A stretch of DNA of 64,000 nucleotides, from NCBI GenBank assembly GCA_018240435.1, contig JAFEFT010000036.1, positions 31,028 through 95,027 on the forward strand, given 5' to 3'. Positions 44,598 through 53,488 of this stretch are shown in pieces. The DNA comes from Pseudomonadota bacterium (lineage in GTDB: Bacteria; Pseudomonadota; Gammaproteobacteria; Xanthomonadales; Xanthomonadaceae). The notes beneath the pieces are model-generated. The model was not told where the DNA came from. It worked only from the letters and a program-made list of their open reading frames with translations, and searched no databases. The translations under genes were made by a program, and so were the position numbers. How positions within the stretch are numbered: position 1 is the first letter of the stretch; the number at the start of each line of letters is the position of its first letter.

Positions 44598-44605
44598 AAT
44601 GGCAA

Positions 44606-45058
44606 CTTGAGCGTTCAGCTGAAGGGACGGTTGGGTCACTGGAATGTGCCGAGAACCAGCAACAGGTCGGCGCCAGACAGATCCAAGGACATGTCGTGGT
44701 GATCGGTTTTCCGGTGAATGAAGGGCGTGCGGTCACGCTAGGCCATAGGGGCGAATTGCCCTAATCCAACCGGGAAGGAGGTCGTCGCCCGAGAACTGGG
44801 CCGATAGAGCCCGAAAGCGCTCGTTTTCGACCGACAGCCGCCACGAAGTGATCGGAGAACCCCCCTCACGACCACGCTTTACGACACCACGAAGCCTTCC
44901 CGCTCGGGCAGAGTTCCCCCGCCCGAGTTCGGCTGCACCGGCAAATCCGGCGGGTTCGGGCGAAAAAAACCGGAAGTGCGCCGGCTAATGCCCTCATTCA
45001 GGGGGGCGCAGACCCCGTTCTGGCCGCACGCTTCCCGTGAATCCACGGAGACCTGGCC
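44606..45058. other. Gene-free stretch upstream of the unknown two-gene operon
   Basis: About 450 bases. It holds a G/C-rich interrupted inverted repeat (cgcccga 44920-44926, tcgggcg 44956-44962) next to an A tract, but no gene. It may contain the promoter for the pair that starts at 45.06 kb. Confidence 0.4.
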
Positions 45059-45847
45059 ATGACCCTCGATAGTCCCTCCCTCCAACCCGACATGAAACCC
45101 GAACACTCCACCGGAGAACGATCTCCGGGCTCCCTGCCTGCGCTGGGCCTCGACCACATCTGGATCGCGGAAGGTGTCCAGTCGCGCGAAGCGGGGGTCC
45201 GATACGATCGCCGCCGTCTCTTCCGATGGGAAATGGACGCCCATGCGGTCCATGTCCTGGCCAGCGTGTTGCTGCACCGAGGCATCGACCCTCAGCTGAT
45301 CCTCCGCGCCGATGGCGTCTTCGTGCGTCTCGACCGCCAGGGATTGCTGTTCCAACCGAAGGATGGCGCCGCCAACCTCATCGCATTCGTCGAGCCACTG
45401 AACCTCTGGCTCCAGCATTGGGCGATGCAGGTACAGGAGCAGGTCGAACTCTCCCCCGAGGAGGAGGACGCCGCCGAAACGCGGTTCGGCGTGCCGCTCG
45501 GACGACTCCACGACGCGGTTTGTGAAATCGCCGTCTCGTGTGAGCGCCGGCTGACGCTCGGTTGTCCCTCCATGAAGACCGTCGAACTGGTCGTACCGCC
45601 GGTGTCGCAACTCCGTAAAAGGCGCGCAATGAGAGACGCAACGGAGCCGGACGATCGCACCATCGTGCTACGCATCGTGGAAAAGACCCATCTGATCAAC
45701 GACGTCGGGCTGGTCTGCAGCGTGGATTCGGTGGCGGTCGACGCCAAGGTGCAGGAGGGCACGAAGGCTCACCTGAAGCAGACAAGCAAACACGCGACCC
45801 AGGAGTGGCGCTCGGCAACACGCGTCTCTCCGTTGGAAGAGAAATGA
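45059..45847 (+). CDS. Unknown protein, first of a two-gene unit
   Basis: A 262-residue soluble, acidic-to-neutral protein. It includes LDHIWIAEGVQSREAGVRYD, a helix-rich middle and a basic tail. No family is recognised. It is followed 15 bp later by a second unknown gene on the same strand, and the pair converges on the giant recombinase gene. Physical linkage suggests accessory factors of that element, which I cannot prove. Confidence 0.55.
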   Translation: MTLDSPSLQPDMKPEHSTGERSPGSLPALGLDHIWIAEGVQSREAGVRYDRRRLFRWEMDAHAVHVLASVLLHRGIDPQLILRADGVFVRLDRQGLLFQPKDGAANLIAFVEPLNLWLQHWAMQVQEQVELSPEEEDAAETRFGVPLGRLHDAVCEIAVSCERRLTLGCPSMKTVELVVPPVSQLRKRRAMRDATEPDDRTIVLRIVEKTHLINDVGLVCSVDSVAVDAKVQEGTKAHLKQTSKHATQEWRSATRVSPLEEK

Positions 45848-45862
45848 TCAAGGAGAATCAGC

Positions 45863-46597
45863 ATGACTGAGAGGAAGAACAGGCGACTTCGTCGCGCGCG
45901 AATCATCGGCGAGCTGCGTGTACAAGTCGCGGCTGTCGCCGCGTGCGGCGTGGCCTTGTTGGAGTTGGCGGAAGCCCAGCGGATACGTCACTGGCTGGCC
46001 CTTCTCGCAAGAATGTTGAAAAGCGAAGGCCCCTTCAGGATCGGTCGCTTTCTCGAAATCGAACCGGGGGTACTGAGCGTGCCGGTGCGCGATATCAGCG
46101 AATTGCAGGACGCCACGTTCGACCCCGACAAGCTCGTGGATCTGGCCCGTCATATCGACGAACGGCATCGGACGGGCGCGAGAGTGAAGCCGACCGATGC
46201 GCCTGGCAACAGTGACAGCCGTCCGGAAGGAGCCGATGCCAAGAATGCGGACACTGAAATCGAGATCATCTGCAAAATGATCGACGAAGGCGGCGGCGTG
46301 ACGCTGCTCAGCCCCACAGGTCGTCCTGTGCAGATGGGGCCCGAGCGTCCGCCACGGCGCATCCGTGGCCATAGTCCGAACCCGGACATGCAGATGGATG
46401 TCGCATGCAGACGAGAGATGCGCCTGTTGATCACCAACAAGGGCTCCTACGTCGTCCGGCGAGACCGGAGCATCGGAGTGAAGGTCGGGGATGCTGTCGA
46501 GATCGTCGAGGAGGCCGATGGCGGCCTGATTCAATGCGTCCGCGCCAGAGCCGCCGTGAAGGCCGACAGTCAGCTGTCCCTGAAGTTGCTGTCCTGA
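45863..46597 (+). CDS. Unknown protein, second of a two-gene unit
   Basis: A 244-residue protein with a strong ribosome site (aaggagaa). The N-terminus is basic and helical (TERKNRRLRRARIIGELRVQ). A C-terminal domain repeats beta-like phrases (RLLITNKGSYVVRRDRSIG, KVGDAVEIVEEADGG) and could be a small barrel. No family is recognised. Its end overlaps the end of the giant minus-strand gene by 28 bases (tail-to-tail). Confidence 0.55.
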   Translation: MTERKNRRLRRARIIGELRVQVAAVAACGVALLELAEAQRIRHWLALLARMLKSEGPFRIGRFLEIEPGVLSVPVRDISELQDATFDPDKLVDLARHIDERHRTGARVKPTDAPGNSDSRPEGADAKNADTEIEIICKMIDEGGGVTLLSPTGRPVQMGPERPPRRIRGHSPNPDMQMDVACRREMRLLITNKGSYVVRRDRSIGVKVGDAVEIVEEADGGLIQCVRARAAVKADSQLSLKLLS

Positions 46598-49500
46598 CCG
46601 TCCCTGCCATCAGGAAGGTCAGCAGCCGAGTGATTCGGTCCCTTGGATGCACTGGCTCGCACCGGAGTTGTCGACGCCGAATCCCCTTCGGACAAGCGCA
46701 GGCTGAGCCACACCATGCCCAGCACGCGCTTCAGGGCGATGCCAAGAAACTGATCGGCGGACTGGCCGCTCTCCCTGGCCGGGGACGCTTTACGCTCCCG
46801 CTGGATTCGGATCGTCTCGAGCCCCTCGCCGAGGTCGCCACGCTCGATGCAGTCGTGACTCACTCCGAACCCGTGCAGCACGGATACCAGGCGGGCGGCA
46901 GTGGCAGCAGGTAGCCGTATCCGGTCGGCATCTTTCGGCTGCATCCAGTCGTAGACCGAGCGAACAATCTGACTGATCTCGGCGACCATTTTCTCGTTGC
47001 TGCCGTCGAAGGATTTGCACAGCTCGCTCAGTGGCTCCGCCCCCCTGGTCTTGCGAGCCAGCCTTTTCGGGTGACCTGGCGAAGGATCGGCACCTCCGCC
47101 GATGAGCCGGCGTCCGAACCGCTGCTCGAAGGGCTTCGCAGCAAGCCGAATCCGCGCAGCATCATCGGGATTGCCGCCGAGTGCCTCGAGGGCCCGATCC
47201 AGAGTCCCCATACGATCCACATGGTTCAGCAGGACGTCCAGTTCCTGAGCAGTCCATTTTCGCTGGACAGCCGACACGGGAGACGACGTTCGACGCACCG
47301 GTTGTGGCAACGTTCTCACCGGCTTGACGCTGTCCATCCATGCCTGTGCACGCGGCGTGCTCCTGTCCTTCTGCGTGATCTCATCGACCCGTGGGAGCGC
47401 CACCCCCAGGACGGACGCCACGGTCCTGCGATGCAGGTACCTATCGCTGATCCTTGCCTGTGGCCGCGATAGCAGGAGCCAGGGAAGGTGGTGATAGCAC
47501 GTCAGCGTCGTTCGCCAGTGCGTGTGGCCCATCGTGATGACTTCTGCCATGAGGTCCCTGGGAAGCGCCACGTGCTGGCAGGCATGGCCATTCACGTTGC
47601 CTAATGCCACGCCGGACATCCGGCAGGCATCCTCACGGCTCAGGAAATGGGGCGTCGTGCGGTCAAACGCGACCAGATGCCGCAGACGATGAAGGCGTTC
47701 GGTCGGCCGTCCCGTGGCGGCCGCCAGGAATTTCTGGCAGGTTGCAGCGATCTCTCCGCGACCATCGGCACTTCGCGGCGCGTTCAGCGGTGAAAACACG
47801 AAGGCGTGTTCGCTACGCGATTCCTGCAGGCGACGGCGATCGGTTTCGAGCCAGCGCGTGATGTGCTCGGTCACGCCGGCCGGAAGGCCATGGGCCACCT
47901 CCACGATCCTCCTGGCGGCGCGCGTCTTCAACCGCCGGGAATGATTGGCACGAACGCGCATGCGCGGGATGCCGCTGCGGACGGAGAAGTCTGCGAAGCG
48001 GGTGCCCAGGACCTCGCTGCGGCGTGCGCCGCCAAACGCATAAAGAGGAATGGCCGCGCCGGCCTGTCGCATCAGGCGACCCTGCCGCCTGGAATCAGCG
48101 TCCACACCCTCCGCCTGTCGGGCGCGCTCGATCAGGGAGGAGACCGCCGCCTGACGTTCGACCGGAAGGATCAAGTGTGCATCGACCGAACGTTGATCAC
48201 TGCGTAGGAACGCCCGCACCTCACACAGGTCCAGTTCGGGCAAGCCGAACCTGCGCACGCAACAGTCGTGAAAGCTGAGGATTGCGGAAGCAGCGTCGTC
48301 GCAGGATTTATTCTCCACCTTGATGGCCGTGAGATAGGCGTCCTCGAGTTCCGCGCCGTCGACGTCGACCATGGACGAGTTCCCGAGCGCTTCCACCAAC
48401 GCGGCTCCGATACGGGTCAAATATGTGCTGATCGTGATGTCGGCAGGATCTACCTTGGCTTGCGTGCCTTCCTCGAGCATCTCCAGCGTCCACCTCGCCA
48501 GCATCCGCACAATCGGCTGCAAGCAGCGCGCTGGCGCTTCCTGCGCGAGCGTTGCGCTGACCTCGGCGATGACTTTCGGGCGTGTTGCCGGGGCGAACAG
48601 ATCGCTCGCCGGCACGTTGACTGCCGTCAACGGCAGCGCCAGATCCTTGCCCTTGTGCGGGAGTACGGCGCAAAGCGAGAGGTATTGTGTCCTTGCGCTG
48701 CTCTTGCTGGGCGGTGGCGTCCTTGCTTTCTCTCGCGCGGGCCCAGGGTCCACAGGCGCTTCCCAGTCCCGCACGAGGCTGCCGGGTGGATCGGCATCGA
48801 TGAGCGCCAGTTGTTCGCGCATGTGGGCGCCGACCGAACCCTGCTCCGGATGCATGACCAGGCGCGCCGCCGGCGAGAGTTCGATGCGGTTACAGACCCC
48901 GACCGTCTCGCAGATCAGATCCAGCAGGTCGACAGTCTTCACGGACGAACCGATGGAATCGCCCTTGCCGCGCTTGGGCAGAGCCCATTCCGGCAGCATG
49001 ACCGCCAGCGCGCCGTTGATCTCCTCGCGCGACGGCATCTCGTTGATCTTGTATTTCTTCGCAAGCTTGCCCAAGGCAAATGCCGCAAGGTCGCGCAAGG
49101 CGACCGGATCGGCGGCATCGTCGCGCCACGGCGCAAGCAACGTGTCGTCGAGGACGGCCGACCTGACGCATTGCGACCGGTGCTTCAGCACACCCAGAAT
49201 GCGATCAGGCTCCTCGCAGAAACCGAACAGGGCGATCGCGAGTGCCGCCCGTGCGCAGGCCCGGGGGAAGTCACGCCAGTCGTCGGGGGTATCCTCGCCG
49301 CGTTGGACCATCCATTCACGCAGTCCCTGCACCTGCCGGTAGGCGCGCAGCATTTCCGGAAAGAAGGCATTGTCGACCTGGCGCCGCATGCCGATCAGAC
49401 GTGCAGGTTCCTGCTTCTTGACGCCGGCGCGCTTGTTGACGGCCTTCAGGATGCGGTGCAGCGCCACCGAACGCGCAAGACCCAACGCCACATCATCGTC

Positions 49501-52161
49501 GGCCTGCTCGTAGAGTTCGTCCCGCAGAGCCTCGGCCTCCTGCTTGGACAACAGCCTCATCGGCTGGGCCTCCGACTGGAAGGCGGCTGCTATGCCTGCC
49601 TCGACGATCGCGGGATGTTGAAGGACATCTTCGGTAGCGCGCTTGCGGTAGTGCTTCATCCGCGAGAGCTGTTCCAGGCGGGAGGCTTTTTGCCGGTCCC
49701 GGATGGCCTGCTCATGCTTCGCGATCGTGCTCGCCCAGGATCGCAACGGCGTCAGGGGCAAGCCGACCTGCTCATCCGCGCAGGGAAGACCCTTTCGGAC
49801 CTTCCAGCCCTGCTGACGGGCGACCTTTTCCAGAAAGGGTCCAGCAGCCTCGACAAATGCCAGCGGCTCCGTGGGGCTACCGTTCGAGAATGGATAGTCG
49901 ACTGCTTCCAGATGTCCCAACTGGATGGATGCCCACTCAGGGGGAAGTCCCGCCTCGGTCCCCCGCGTCCGGATCCAGCTGCGGCCCCAATGGAGCGGAA
50001 GGGTGCGCCAGATCTCCGGAAGCGTCGGCTTCCACGATTCCATCGTCAGCGCGACGACCTGGCTTTCTGACGAGACATGGAACAACAAGGGCTCTCGACC
50101 CTGAAGCACCCTGCGCACGTGGCCGGCCAGGGCCGGAAGAACCGAAGCCAATCCCCGGAGGTGAGCAAGATACTGCGTCAGCTGATCCCGCAGGCAGCGC
50201 GGGAACGCGACCAGCCTCGGGTTGTGGGCTGGATCGAAGATCTTGTCCAGGAATAGTCCCAGGCCCGCGTCCGCATCGGCACCGCCCACCGTGATCCGGA
50301 ACAGAGCGTCTACCGCGCGGTGACCGGCCAGGGCCAGCAGCATGCAAGCCAGATGATTGACGATCGCCTGGTGAACCAGCCAGGCATGGCCTTCCTTGAT
50401 CAGCTGGCTTACTCCGGCTTGCAGCGGCGTGGACGGCGCGCTGGCCATCGCACGAACGGTGTCCTCGTTCAGGAGCAGATGACAGCCAACCCGAAGGTCC
50501 GGATCTTCGATGGCCGGCATGGCCTCGTCACTCGGAACCAGCGAGCGCAATGTCTTCCAGTAGGCGTTTGCCAGCGTGGATCGGGTGGGGGCGTAATAGT
50601 GAAGAGAGTTTGTGGACTGACCCAGCGAGTCCATGCAGATCAACTGCGTCAATGCGCTGTCACGGCAATGCTCGTACAGGTGGGCCGAGAAGGACCGGCG
50701 CACCTGGCCGGCAGACAGCCGCAGGCCGAGCCTCGAACTGACATGGCGGGCCGCGGCCCGAAGGCGTCCGTCAAGACCGTCCGCGGTTGTTCTGGACAAC
50801 CTGTCGAGCAGGTCGCGTTGCCTTCGCAGGGCCTCGGCGATTCCCGACCCGAGTGGTAACAGGAAGGATTCCCCAACCGGTTCTAGAAGAGGGATCTGCT
50901 CGGGTGTGGGAAGGAAATAGCCCAGTGGCTTGTCGGGCTTCTTTTCCTCTTTCCAGAAGACCCCCAGTTGAAAGGTGCCCCGGGCCGGGCACAGTTCGAA
51001 GCGTCCGGCTTCCAGTTCCGAGGAGTGTCGCTCGACGACCTGGATGCTGCGCAGCGTCTTGCTGGTGCGACCGGTGATTCCCTGAAGGAGCAGGCATACC
51101 AGGCCCAGGTGCAGGTCCTGGTCTGCGGGGGCAGCTTGAAGGTCGGCCAGGATGAGACCCATGACCTCACGCAACTCACCAGCCGGCAGTACGTCCGGGT
51201 GATTCGTCAGCAGGAACCGGTTCTGCCCCCAGATCGCCTGACGGGCCTGATAAACGGAGAGGCGCCCGGCGTCCGGATTGGTCGACGCGCCAACGGGGCA
51301 AACGAACTCCGACGTGGAGACCTCTCCCGCCGGCTCACCTTCGGTCGGCTCGCCCTCCGGCCCCGCCACGCGGGCCGAAACGCGACGGATGGGGCGGACG
51401 ATGGCATCGATCGCATCGTCTTCATCGAACACCTTCTTCCTGGATTTTTTCTGGCCTCCGCCCGAAGGTCCCGCTACGACCGGAGGTGGTATAGGGATCG
51501 GCTCCGGTCGCGGCATCCGGGCCAGGCTCATTAGCGTGCCTTCAACGTGGTTTGACCAGGCGTCCTCGATGCTGGCCTGCCCACACCCCTTCAAGACAGC
51601 GGCCCGGTCGATGAACCCGGGAAGGTCGGCAGCCCCACCGAGTTTCGTGACATGGCGGACAACCGGGTGCGCGTCCATCTCTTTGGGACCACGCACCAGC
51701 ACGATGCTTCGGATGCTGGAGGCCAGGTCTCTCACTGCCGTCCAGCGCGGTCGGCCTTCGGCGAACCAGTTGGCATGGCACGTCCAGAGGGCTGCTCGCA
51801 GTGCCTCGGTTCCGCGTGCGGGTTCCTCGTCGGCACCCACCATGGCACCCGCGAGACCAAACTCCTTGCCGCTCATCTGGTGGGCCGCCACCTTCCGGCT
51901 TCCTTTCGGGAGGCCATCGATGCGCTCGATGACCCGCTCGAGCCGACCCATCAGGCTTTCGTTGGGTTCTGGCAATCCCGCCCAAGAAATTTCCCGGGCG
52001 ACGCGGCGCAGGGAGTAGAAGAGCTGGGGGGCCTCCAGGATGCTCGGCACCTGGAACAAGTGGAGGGTGAACTGGACCCATTCCTCGTCGGGTCCGAAGC
52101 CGTTGACGCGCTTCGATAGCGAGCTGCCGACGCGCGTTGGTTCGAGCTTCGGAAGGGTCAT
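46570..52161 (-). CDS. Giant protein with three tyrosine-recombinase-like modules
   Basis: A single uninterrupted frame of 1863 residues. Module 1 (about 330-525) is degenerate: Arg365 (ITGRTSK), Arg488/Arg489 (QVRRSFSAHL), LGQ and Tyr522/523. Module 2 (about 590-760) has Arg615 (GHRAVD), His724-x2-Arg727, LGH750 and Tyr756. Module 3 (about 1220-1560) has a SAM-like helical part, then Arg1380 (GARRSEVLG), H1491RLR1494H, GH1546 and Tyr1556, so it looks catalytically complete. Unassigned helical regions lie between, and a WTAQELDVLL Myb-like stretch lies near the end. Three separate recombinases in a row are known from RIT elements; fusion into one polypeptide is unusual. No known family name is claimed. 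Confidence 0.7.
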   Translation of the reverse strand: MTLPKLEPTRVGSSLSKRVNGFGPDEEWVQFTLHLFQVPSILEAPQLFYSLRRVAREISWAGLPEPNESLMGRLERVIERIDGLPKGSRKVAAHQMSGKEFGLAGAMVGADEEPARGTEALRAALWTCHANWFAEGRPRWTAVRDLASSIRSIVLVRGPKEMDAHPVVRHVTKLGGAADLPGFIDRAAVLKGCGQASIEDAWSNHVEGTLMSLARMPRPEPIPIPPPVVAGPSGGGQKKSRKKVFDEDDAIDAIVRPIRRVSARVAGPEGEPTEGEPAGEVSTSEFVCPVGASTNPDAGRLSVYQARQAIWGQNRFLLTNHPDVLPAGELREVMGLILADLQAAPADQDLHLGLVCLLLQGITGRTSKTLRSIQVVERHSSELEAGRFELCPARGTFQLGVFWKEEKKPDKPLGYFLPTPEQIPLLEPVGESFLLPLGSGIAEALRRQRDLLDRLSRTTADGLDGRLRAAARHVSSRLGLRLSAGQVRRSFSAHLYEHCRDSALTQLICMDSLGQSTNSLHYYAPTRSTLANAYWKTLRSLVPSDEAMPAIEDPDLRVGCHLLLNEDTVRAMASAPSTPLQAGVSQLIKEGHAWLVHQAIVNHLACMLLALAGHRAVDALFRITVGGADADAGLGLFLDKIFDPAHNPRLVAFPRCLRDQLTQYLAHLRGLASVLPALAGHVRRVLQGREPLLFHVSSESQVVALTMESWKPTLPEIWRTLPLHWGRSWIRTRGTEAGLPPEWASIQLGHLEAVDYPFSNGSPTEPLAFVEAAGPFLEKVARQQGWKVRKGLPCADEQVGLPLTPLRSWASTIAKHEQAIRDRQKASRLEQLSRMKHYRKRATEDVLQHPAIVEAGIAAAFQSEAQPMRLLSKQEAEALRDELYEQADDDVALGLARSVALHRILKAVNKRAGVKKQEPARLIGMRRQVDNAFFPEMLRAYRQVQGLREWMVQRGEDTPDDWRDFPRACARAALAIALFGFCEEPDRILGVLKHRSQCVRSAVLDDTLLAPWRDDAADPVALRDLAAFALGKLAKKYKINEMPSREEINGALAVMLPEWALPKRGKGDSIGSSVKTVDLLDLICETVGVCNRIELSPAARLVMHPEQGSVGAHMREQLALIDADPPGSLVRDWEAPVDPGPAREKARTPPPSKSSARTQYLSLCAVLPHKGKDLALPLTAVNVPASDLFAPATRPKVIAEVSATLAQEAPARCLQPIVRMLARWTLEMLEEGTQAKVDPADITISTYLTRIGAALVEALGNSSMVDVDGAELEDAYLTAIKVENKSCDDAASAILSFHDCCVRRFGLPELDLCEVRAFLRSDQRSVDAHLILPVERQAAVSSLIERARQAEGVDADSRRQGRLMRQAGAAIPLYAFGGARRSEVLGTRFADFSVRSGIPRMRVRANHSRRLKTRAARRIVEVAHGLPAGVTEHITRWLETDRRRLQESRSEHAFVFSPLNAPRSADGRGEIAATCQKFLAAATGRPTERLHRLRHLVAFDRTTPHFLSREDACRMSGVALGNVNGHACQHVALPRDLMAEVITMGHTHWRTTLTCYHHLPWLLLSRPQARISDRYLHRRTVASVLGVALPRVDEITQKDRSTPRAQAWMDSVKPVRTLPQPVRRTSSPVSAVQRKWTAQELDVLLNHVDRMGTLDRALEALGGNPDDAARIRLAAKPFEQRFGRRLIGGGADPSPGHPKRLARKTRGAEPLSELCKSFDGSNEKMVAEISQIVRSVYDWMQPKDADRIRLPAATAARLVSVLHGFGVSHDCIERGDLGEGLETIRIQRERKASPARESGQSADQFLGIALKRVLGMVWLSLRLSEGDSASTTPVRASASKGPNHSAADLPDGRDGQDSNFRDS

Positions 52162-52596
52162 AATCGGGGTGCCGGGCCCGGTGATGCTTGAGTCTACCGC
52201 CCCCTCTGTTGCCGTGCCAAGTTTTATGGTTTTCTTGTGGTCGGATTTACCTCAATCTACGTGAGGCGACGGAAGGGCGCCGACTGCAACTGCCTGAACC
52301 AAGTAATTTTAAGGCCTCTTAGAAAAAGTTATTGTTTTTCGGGTAGCGTTCGCGTGACGGACTCATAATGCCAACTTTATTTCAATGGATTCAAGACGTT
52401 GTGTTCGCCCCAAGGCGGGCGTAGTCGTTGGGCGCAGGCCTGTGACAGGTTCTGTGACAGGTTCTGTGACAGTCGCCACTGTCACAAGGCAGATCGCCCA
52501 TGCTGTTTTGACCCCGGCACACTGTGGCGAACCGCCATGGCTGCGTAATGCGACCCATGCCGGTACGCGATTCCGGCCCAACTCGGGGGCCGGGCC
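52162..52596. other. Gene-free stretch upstream of the giant gene
   Basis: About 435 bases, AT-richer than its neighbours near 52.2-52.4 kb. It holds the 12-bp direct repeats described separately. It probably contains the promoter of the 1863-residue gene. Confidence 0.5.
52440..52489. repeat. 12-bp direct repeats with an inverted copy
   Basis: ctgtgacaggtt occurs at 52440 and 52452, and a third, partial copy begins at 52464 (ctgtgacag). A mirror ctgtcacaa follows at 52479. The set of iterated tgtgac sites and a reversed gtcaca resembles arm or operator sites for a DNA-binding recombinase. Confidence 0.75.
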
Positions 52597-52917
52597 TCAA
52601 GCCGAAAGGTGCAATTGCGCGGTCTGGCCGAGCAGCACCCTCAGTCTCCCCAGTGCAGCCTTGTGGACCTGGGAGATTCTTCCCTTCGTCAAGCCCAGCA
52701 GGGCGGCAATGTCCACGAATGCCATGTGCTGGTGATAGTGCAGCGTCACCACCAGCCTTTCCTGCCCGGACAGGCATGAGACGGCGGCTGCCAGGAGCTC
52801 ATCCATCTCCTGCCTTTCCGCGTTCATGCTGGCGTCGAAGGGGGAAATGAACTGGTCTGCCGCCGCGTTCGAATCCAGCAGGAACCCCAGGCCTAGCCCA
52901 ATCACGGACTCGACCAC
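52597..52917 (-). CDS. Sigma-70 regions 3-4 fragment
   Basis: A 106-residue frame starting with GTG. It begins with a region-3-like stretch (ESVIGLGLGFLLDS) and contains a full region 4 with its helix-turn-helix (FVDIAALLGLTKGRISQVHK). Upstream the same frame continues with sigma-like sequence (SFDAPGRDNPLEEV) to about 52984, then enters a hairpin repeat and a stop. It is therefore a 3' remnant of a larger sigma factor, probably FliA/RpoD-like, cut off at the hairpin. Independent function is doubtful. Confidence 0.65.
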   Translation of the reverse strand: MVESVIGLGLGFLLDSNAAADQFISPFDASMNAERQEMDELLAAAVSCLSGQERLVVTLHYHQHMAFVDIAALLGLTKGRISQVHKAALGRLRVLLGQTAQLHLSA

Positions 52918-53488
52918 CTCTTCCAGAGGATTGTCGCGACCCGGGGCATCGAACGAACTCGCACGGTCCCTCCATCGATGCTGGCTGTCCCCGCCTTCGC
53001 GGGGATGACGAGCACTGGCTTCATGTCAGGGGATGACGATCGCCGCCTTCGTGAAACTCAGCCGTTGCGCCGCCATTGGGTCGCGAGTTCGAACGATCCG
53101 GTCGCTGCGCGCTACGGCACCAGCGCATCGATCGACGTCGCGTGGATGTCGGTTTGCAGCACTCACGCAAGGCCGCACCGGCGTCGCCCGCGATCACCCG
53201 TTGCGCTTGTACTGCCAGTGCCAGCAAATCCAGACGCAGCTCGCCGACGTGCCGGGCGCCATGCGCGCGGCGCGGCATCATTCGGATCCTTGAATCGGCA
53301 TCAGCCCGACACTGGCATCTCCGACTCGCTGGAGGCGGCGGATTCGGCAGACAGCACACGCCACCGTCGCGACAGGACGTGGCACGCGGCGCTTCCATTG
53401 GGCGCGCAACCGGGACTCGCCGCGAACGCACCGTTGGCCTCACCCCGGAAGTGATGAGGCCTGGGTCGTGCCCGGCCACCGCCGGCCG
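52918..53488. other. Gene-free stretch with repeat DNA
   Basis: About 570 bases. It holds the upstream tail of the sigma remnant and a hairpin at 52989-53004. Short open frames on both strands show no family resemblance. Confidence 0.4.
52989..53004. repeat. Dispersed hairpin repeat
   Basis: ccccgc-cttc-gcgggg, followed by gatgacg. This is a common intergenic element in related genomes. It interrupts the sigma remnant. Confidence 0.75.

Noticed and set aside
44911..44970. G/C-rich inverted repeat as a terminator
   Set aside because: The adjacent run is A on the plus strand and lies on the wrong side of the stem for termination in either direction.
44879..45610. Minus-strand frame opposite the first unknown gene
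   Set aside because: The plus-strand pair has consistent ribosome sites and spacing, so the reverse frame is less likely.
53021..53479. 152-residue minus-strand frame before the cyclase
   Set aside because: No family pattern; it contains part of the repeat region and a biased Arg/Pro content.
12735..53488. CRISPR array or 16S/23S rRNA genes in the accessory region
   Set aside because: No set of evenly spaced identical repeats with unique spacers was seen, and no rRNA signature.
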